Source: Catenuloplanes indicus (GTDB lineage: Bacteria > Actinomycetota > Actinomycetes > Mycobacteriales > Micromonosporaceae). Taken from it: a DNA stretch of 64,000 nucleotides. The translations under genes and the position numbers were made by a program. The stretch's first letter is position 1, and the number at the start of each line of letters is the position of its first letter. Location: assembly GCF_030813715.1 (NCBI RefSeq), contig NZ_JAUSUZ010000001.1, forward strand, positions 930,001 through 994,000, in the 5' to 3' direction. The notes beneath the pieces are model-generated. The model made no database searches. It had not been told where the DNA came from and saw only the letters and a program-made list of their open reading frames with translations. Below are positions 59,570-64,000 of this stretch, piece after piece.

Positions 59570-60022
59570 ATGGCCCAGTGGCTGACATTGCTCATTCCCG
59601 CTGCGGCGGCGCTGGCGGGTGTGGTGCTGACGCAGGCGTGGAACACGTGGTTGACCAGGCGGCAGCGACGCCTTGAGGTGCATCACACGCTGTGGAATGA
59701 ACGGCGGGCGACGCTGCACCGGTTCCTGACGCTGCTCAATCAGGCCTTGGACTCGACGCGGGCCGCGGTGCGTGAGGGTGATGCGCCGGAGCAGCGACGA
59801 CTGGCGGATGACCGGCGCGAGGATCGGTGGGCGGCGGCCTTCGAGTCCTATCTGGAGATCGCGATCGTGTTCCCCGAGGAGGCGACGAACCGGGCGTGGA
59901 AGCATCTTCAGGGTGCGTACAGCTGGCGCCGGGCGGCGATCGAAGCGGGCGACGCTGTGAGAGCACCGCGTCATGAAGATCTGATCACCGCGCTCAAGCC
60001 GTGGCTGTCACTGGAGACCTGA
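59570..60022 (+). CDS. Membrane-anchored hypothetical protein
   Basis: A 150-residue protein: one N-terminal transmembrane helix (WLTLLIPAAAALAGVVLT) followed by a basic, helical cytosolic part (TRRQRRLEVHHTLWNERRAT, RWAAAFESYLEIAIVF). No family recognised; the layout is common in small actinobacterial proteins of unknown role. It lies between the DUF6493 gene and its broken copy, which suggests it was inserted or captured when the duplication formed. Confidence 0.65.
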   Translation: MAQWLTLLIPAAAALAGVVLTQAWNTWLTRRQRRLEVHHTLWNERRATLHRFLTLLNQALDSTRAAVREGDAPEQRRLADDRREDRWAAAFESYLEIAIVFPEEATNRAWKHLQGAYSWRRAAIEAGDAVRAPRHEDLITALKPWLSLET

Positions 60023-60104
60023 GGTTCGAACGAACGACTCAATGAGGTAAATCCGGCGGCCGGTAGCGGCGTTGCCGATCGGCGCCGCCACGGAGGCGAC
60101 CAGG

Positions 60105-60690
60105 GAGTGCCACCACTCGGTGCAGCCGCACCTCGCGGCCGCGATCGCCGACCAGCGCAGCGACGCCTGTGCCGTGCTACCGGTGCTGGCCCGGTCCGGC
60201 GGCCCGGCCCGGCGGCCCGCTCCGGCGGCCCGCTCCGGTGGCCCGTTCGGGCCGGCAACCGCGCTGTGCCTGGCGCACGGCCAGACCGCGGTTCGGCCCG
60301 CCGCCCGTCGCGCCCGTCGACGCGTTCCTGATCCTGTCCAGCCGGCCCGACATCGACAGCGGCCTGGTCGGCCGCGAACTGGCCGCGCTGTTGCGCACCG
60401 GTTCGCTCGTGCTGACTCGCGTGATCGCCGCCCTCGCCGAGGCGACGCACGCCGGGACCTCACCGCAGGTGTGGGACGCGGCCAGGGCGTTGATCCCCGC
60501 CGTGCTGGCGGTGACGCCGGCCGCCCCCGGGACACCGGACCTGCTGGCGCTCGCCGCGTCCGCGGCCTCGGCGTCCCGGTCCACCGCCACGCTGCCGGAG
60601 GTGGCAGCGGTCGCCGCCCGCGGCGGACGCTCCCGGCTGGTCACCGAGGCGGCCCGGCCGGTCCGCACCCTCGGCCTCCGCCGCCCATGA
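60105..60690 (+). pseudogene. Broken partial copy of the DUF6493 gene
   Basis: Sequence equivalent to the last about 190 codons of the intact gene: HHSVQPHLAAAIADQRSDAC, LPVLARSGGP, GPATALCLAHGQTA, then after a frameshift near 60295 VDAFLILSSRPDIDSGLVGR and the ending ARGGRSRLVTEA. A stretch at 60195-60245 repeats a 14-bp GGCGGCCCGCTCC-like unit, expanding the coding frame. No start region exists. Confidence 0.75.
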
Positions 60691-60786
60691 CAGCGCACCG
60701 CTCCCGCACCGCCGGACCACGCACCCGTACCGGGCCTGCGCGACCGGGGCCGCAGGCAATCACTGCTCCTCGTTACTGTGTGCCGC

Positions 60787-62277
60787 GTGACGGACATGGT
60801 GAACAGACGAAACGCACTGCGCGTCGCGATGACCGGCGGCGCAGCGGCGGTCGGTGCCGTGGCGATGGCACCGACCGCGGTGCAGGCGGCGCCGGGCGAC
60901 GACGGGTGGATCTCGGTCCTCGACCACGGCGCGGCCGGCGACGGGGTCACCGACGACACCGCAAGGATCCAGGCGGCGCTGGACGCGGCCAAGGCCTCGG
61001 TGCCGCAGAAGAGCGTCTCCTTCCCGGCGGGACGGGTCTTCCGCGTCACCGGCGAGATCAGCCTCGCCGGGTACGCGAACGCCACCATCGCCGGCAACGG
61101 GGCGACGCTGGCGCTCACCGGTGCGAAGCCGACCGCGGCGCACATCAGCACGGTGCTGCGGCTGACCGACGTCCGCGAGATCACCATCGAGGATCTGACG
61201 ATCCGGGACACCGACCGCACCCAGGTCTACAACGGCCTGCTGCTGGCGAAGGCCCACCGGTGCGTGATCCGCGGCGTCCGGGTGATGGACGTGCGATTCA
61301 CCGGCATCTCGGTCTTCGACAACCCGCCGGCGCCGGACGGCTCGCCGGCCGTCTCCGACGACGTACTGATCACCGGCTGTGTCGTCGAGGGCACGCGGCA
61401 GGGCATCTCGGTCAACGGGCGCGACATCCGCATCATCGGCAATCACGTGGCGATGGATTGGTGGTCCACCGACGAGGCCAAGCGGGGTCCGTGGCAGAGC
61501 ACCTCCGACTACTACGACGGCATCAACGTGCTGGCCGGCTCGGACCGGACCGTGGTCTCCGGGAACACGATCACCGACTGCGGCCAGTCCGGCGTCTACA
61601 CCCAGTCGGTGCGGAACCTGGTCGTCGCCGACAACACGGTGACCGGATGCGTGCTGCGCGGCATCGAGATCGACGGGCAGCGCAAGCATCTGGAAAGTGC
61701 CGACGACGTCGTGCCGGAGAAGGACAAGCTGCGCGCGTACGGCGTGACGATCACCGGGAACACGCTGCTGGACAACCTGGGCAACATCAACATCCTGTAC
61801 GCCCTGGACGTCACGATCACCGGTAACCGGGTGCACAACAAGCGCGAGTCGACCTGCATCGCGATCAACCGAGGTACCGAGCACGCGGTCGTGGTCGGCA
61901 ATCACTGCCGTCAGGACGACCCGTACCGGGCGGCGATCTGGGTCAAGCCGGTCGAGACGCTGCCCGACGGCACGGTGGTGCCGGGCACGAAGAACGTCAC
62001 CATCGCGTGGAACAACGTGGAGGCGGCCTACGACTGGTACGCGCCCGCGGACACGGTCGTCATGCAGCGGACCGGCGACGCCGAGATCTCCACGGTCGGC
62101 ACGATCAAGGCGACCGGTGCGATCAGGGCCACCGGCAAGATGCTCGCGGCGGGCGGCCTCGGGGTCGGCAACAGCGCCACCGCGTCCCGGCCGGGCACCG
62201 TGATCCGCAAGGTGGAGATCTTCGACGCGGACGGGAAGTCGCTGGGCTTCATCCCGGTCTACAACTCGATCACCTGA
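60787..62277 (+). CDS. Tat-exported right-handed beta-helix protein
   Basis: A 496-residue protein with a twin-arginine signal (NRRNALRVAMTGG, cleavage near VQAAP). The body has DHGAAGDGVTDDTARIQAAL, the start of pectate-lyase-superfamily beta-helices, and then regular coils with NTITDCGQSG, NTVTGCVLRG and NTLLDNLGNI turns. The C-terminal 60 residues (TIKATGAIRATGKMLAAGG) are a repeat-rich stalk. It probably binds or cleaves a polysaccharide; catalytic residues cannot be assigned. Leaderless GTG 7 nt after TACTGT. Confidence 0.85.
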   Translation: MTDMVNRRNALRVAMTGGAAAVGAVAMAPTAVQAAPGDDGWISVLDHGAAGDGVTDDTARIQAALDAAKASVPQKSVSFPAGRVFRVTGEISLAGYANATIAGNGATLALTGAKPTAAHISTVLRLTDVREITIEDLTIRDTDRTQVYNGLLLAKAHRCVIRGVRVMDVRFTGISVFDNPPAPDGSPAVSDDVLITGCVVEGTRQGISVNGRDIRIIGNHVAMDWWSTDEAKRGPWQSTSDYYDGINVLAGSDRTVVSGNTITDCGQSGVYTQSVRNLVVADNTVTGCVLRGIEIDGQRKHLESADDVVPEKDKLRAYGVTITGNTLLDNLGNINILYALDVTITGNRVHNKRESTCIAINRGTEHAVVVGNHCRQDDPYRAAIWVKPVETLPDGTVVPGTKNVTIAWNNVEAAYDWYAPADTVVMQRTGDAEISTVGTIKATGAIRATGKMLAAGGLGVGNSATASRPGTVIRKVEIFDADGKSLGFIPVYNSIT

Positions 62278-62365
62278 CCGCTGCAGCTCACCGCACGCCT
62301 CGCCGCGGTCACATCACCGCGAACGGGCCGCACCGCGAGAGCCCCACTGCGGACGTGCCTGGCGG

Positions 62366-63481
62366 CTACCAGCGAGCGCGCCAGTACTGCGGGGCGTGCG
62401 GGAGGTCGGCGGCCGGGACGGCCAGGTCGGCCGCGGCCTGGGCGGCCCAGTGGGGGTTGCGGAGCGCGGCGCGGCCGATGGAGACGGCGTGGGCCTGGCC
62501 GGTGGCGACGATCGTCTCGGCCTGCGCGGCGTGGTCGATCAGGCCGACGGCGCTGACGACGACGTCGGTGCCGGCCAGCGCGTCGGTGAGGCGGGCCGCC
62601 TGCGGGACCTGGTAGCCAGGGCCGACCGGGATGTCAGCGGCCCGGCCGAGGCCGCCGCTCGACACGTCGACCCAGGTCAGGGCGGCCTCATCGGCGAGCG
62701 TGCGGACCAGGCGGGCGGAGGCTTCGACGTCCCAGCCTCCCGGGACCCAGTCGGTCGCGCTGATCCGGATCCCCAGCGGCTTGTGCGCCGGCCAGACCTT
62801 GCGGACCGCGGCGACGACCTCGCGCGCCAGGCGGGTACGGCCGTACTCGTCGCCGCCGTACCCGTCGGTGCGGGTGTTGGTCAGCGGCGACAGGAACTGG
62901 TGGATCAGATATCCGTGCGCGGCGTGGATCTGCAGGACGTCGTAGCCGGCTTCGTCCGCGCGGCGGGCGGACTCGGCGAACGCGGCGATCACGGTGGCGA
63001 TCCCGGCCTCGTCCAGGCCGGTCGCGGCGTCCAGACCGGGCAGGACCGGGCCGTCGGCGGCGCTGACCGTGGGCCAGCCGCGCTCGGCGGCGGGGACGGT
63101 GGCGGTGGGCATGCCGGGCAGGGACGGATAGGTCGAGGCCTTGCCGCCGGCGTGCGCGAGCTGCACGCCGGCCGCCGCGCCCTGCGCGTGGACGAATTCG
63201 ACGATCCGGGCGTGCGCGGCCTGCTGGGCGTCGTCGTGCAGGCCGACGTCACGCGGGGAGATGCGGCCCCGTGCCTCCACCGCGGTGGCCTCCGTGACGA
63301 CCAGACCGAAACCGCCGGACGCGAACGACCCCAGGTGGACCAGATGCCAATCAGTGGGTACGCCGTCCTCGGCGTCGATCGCGTACTGGCACATCGGGGC
63401 GACGAACGCGCGGTTACGGATGCGCAGGCCCGCGCCGTCGGCGGTGGGCAGGGTGATGGGCTGGAACAGTCGACTGGTCAC
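62366..63481 (-). CDS. Old Yellow Enzyme family NADH:flavin oxidoreductase
   Basis: A 371-residue FMN ene-reductase of the YqjM (thermophilic-like) class: APMCQYA with the redox-tuning Cys31, VQLAHAGGKAS, the substrate-binding IHAAHGYLIHQFLSP (HxxH near 178), and the FMN-phosphate region SIGRAAL. It reduces activated C=C bonds using NAD(P)H. GTG 63481 has GGGGAG 10 nt upstream; GTG 63490 is an alternative. Two dyad sequences lie upstream and suggest regulation by a HxlR- or TetR-type repressor. Confidence 0.92.
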   Translation of the reverse strand: MTSRLFQPITLPTADGAGLRIRNRAFVAPMCQYAIDAEDGVPTDWHLVHLGSFASGGFGLVVTEATAVEARGRISPRDVGLHDDAQQAAHARIVEFVHAQGAAAGVQLAHAGGKASTYPSLPGMPTATVPAAERGWPTVSAADGPVLPGLDAATGLDEAGIATVIAAFAESARRADEAGYDVLQIHAAHGYLIHQFLSPLTNTRTDGYGGDEYGRTRLAREVVAAVRKVWPAHKPLGIRISATDWVPGGWDVEASARLVRTLADEAALTWVDVSSGGLGRAADIPVGPGYQVPQAARLTDALAGTDVVVSAVGLIDHAAQAETIVATGQAHAVSIGRAALRNPHWAAQAAADLAVPAADLPHAPQYWRARW

Positions 63482-63510
63482 GGCGGCCACGCTCCCCGAA
63501 GCAGGTGGAG

Positions 63511-63542
63511 TTCGGGCCTGCCCGGCTGGTGACCGGCCCGAA
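63511..63542. promoter_or_regulatory. Inverted repeat upstream of OYE gene
   Basis: TTCGGGCC (63511-63518) and GGCCCGAA (63535-63542), 16 bp apart, 30 bp ahead of the OYE start. Candidate operator. Confidence 0.4.
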
Positions 63543-63582
63543 TGAGGTATATCGGTTCGTCAGATTAGATGCACACGCGCAT

Positions 63583-63603
63583 AGTTGCCAACGCGTGGTA
63601 ACT
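63583..63603. promoter_or_regulatory. HxlR-like operator dyad
   Basis: AGTTGCCA-ACGCG-TGGTAACT, an inverted repeat with one mismatch and 5-bp centre, resembling GTTRCC-N5-GGTAAC sites of HxlR-type repressors in actinobacteria. About 100 bp upstream of the OYE gene. Confidence 0.45.
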
Positions 63604-63660
63604 GGCGTCACGCTCACCGCGGACGCGCCGATGCCGACAATCCATTCGAACGAGCCCCGT

Positions 63661-63740
63661 GCTGCCCGCGTGGCTGCGGCGCCGCCCGCGTGGGGGCGGC
63701 AATCTGCGTGTGGGCGCGGCAATGTCCGCGTGGGCATGGC
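63661..63740. repeat. Four tandem 20-bp repeats
   Basis: Units at 63661, 63681, 63701 and 63721 follow the consensus AATGTCCGCGTGGGCGCGGC with 3-5 changes each. No gene is evident in 63604-63904. Confidence 0.75.
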
Positions 63741-63904
63741 GCCGAACGAGGCACAGCATCATTCGCGCGGGACACCGCACTGTCCGCCCGGAGCACGACA
63801 GGCAATGTCTGCACAGCGGGCCAGGCGCGACGCGGCGCCGACGAGTGCGTGGCCGCCGAGTCCCGGACGACACCATCACCGGAACCCGCGAGACTCCCGC
63901 CCCT

Positions 63905-64000
63905 TCAGCCCGTGAAGATCAGGCCCAGATGCGCGTGCAACGCACGTACCGCGGTCTCGCCGTCATAGTAACCACCGAGCACGTAGATCGACAGCCCTTC
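63905..64000 (-). CDS. 3' end of a gene running off the window
   Basis: The last 31 codons read EGLSIYVLGGYYDGETAVRA followed by LHAHLGLIFTG and TGA. Codons are G/C-ending and protein-like. I do not recognise the family from so short a tail. Confidence 0.6.
   Translation of the reverse strand, partial: EGLSIYVLGGYYDGETAVRALHAHLGLIFTG

Overview
The window is about 64 kb of very GC-rich DNA. Codons are G/C-ending, genes are densely packed on both strands, many start codons are GTG, and leaderless starts are common (a TANNNT box 6-8 nt before the start codon). Together with ergothioneine genes and actinobacterial families such as SCO6745, DUF427, DUF4383, DUF6493, DICT and LURP-one, this points to a chromosomal segment of a filamentous actinomycete. 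Micromonosporaceae (Actinoplanes or Catenuloplanes type) is my best guess, by inference. No rRNA, integrase, transposase or CRISPR array was seen.

Layout. 0-5 kb: zinc-ribbon protein and the ergothioneine operon egtA-egtB-egtC-egtD (minus strand, overlapping genes, no egtE). 5-8 kb: two-HTH repressor divergent from a cytochrome P450, then a nitronate monooxygenase. 8-15 kb: membrane GGDEF/EAL protein and a secreted subtilase. 15-16.8 kb: ten tRNA genes plus one tRNA-like remnant on the minus strand, interrupted by an HNH endonuclease. Ahead of it are a promoter resembling the WhiB7 type, a Met/Trp-rich 43-codon ORF and an intrinsic terminator. 17-34 kb: small enzymes, regulators and membrane proteins (ADP-ribosylglycohydrolase, serine hydrolase, aminotransferase, MerR-methyltransferase fusion, HD protein, beta-propeller, MerR regulator) with several gene remnants.

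34-47 kb: two broken genes (a secreted SGNH esterase and a CPBP protease), a cupin, an alpha/beta hydrolase, a YdeP-type molybdopterin oxidoreductase, a TerC protein, and a MarR/SDR pair around twin operators. Then come a 34-bp tandem repeat block and a rearrangement junction where a truncated fic gene abuts a truncated histidine kinase fused to GAF-ANTAR. 47-52 kb: DICT/degenerate-GGDEF sensor and two 392-residue membrane proteins with von Willebrand A-like ectodomains; one carries a RHIM-like amyloid motif in its cytoplasmic tail.

52-57 kb: a sugar locus in which the LacI repressor, its palindromic operators and the GH36 alpha-galactosidase survive, while the ABC transporter has been deleted down to fragments. 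57-64 kb: DUF6493 protein and a broken partial copy, Tat-exported beta-helix protein, Old Yellow Enzyme, a 20-bp tandem repeat and the 3' end of one more gene.

The region mixes ordinary core genes with clear decay: about ten gene fragments or frameshifted genes, several short-repeat blocks and two deletion or rearrangement junctions. The most unusual elements are the tRNA array with its regulatory-looking leader and the RHIM-motif membrane protein.
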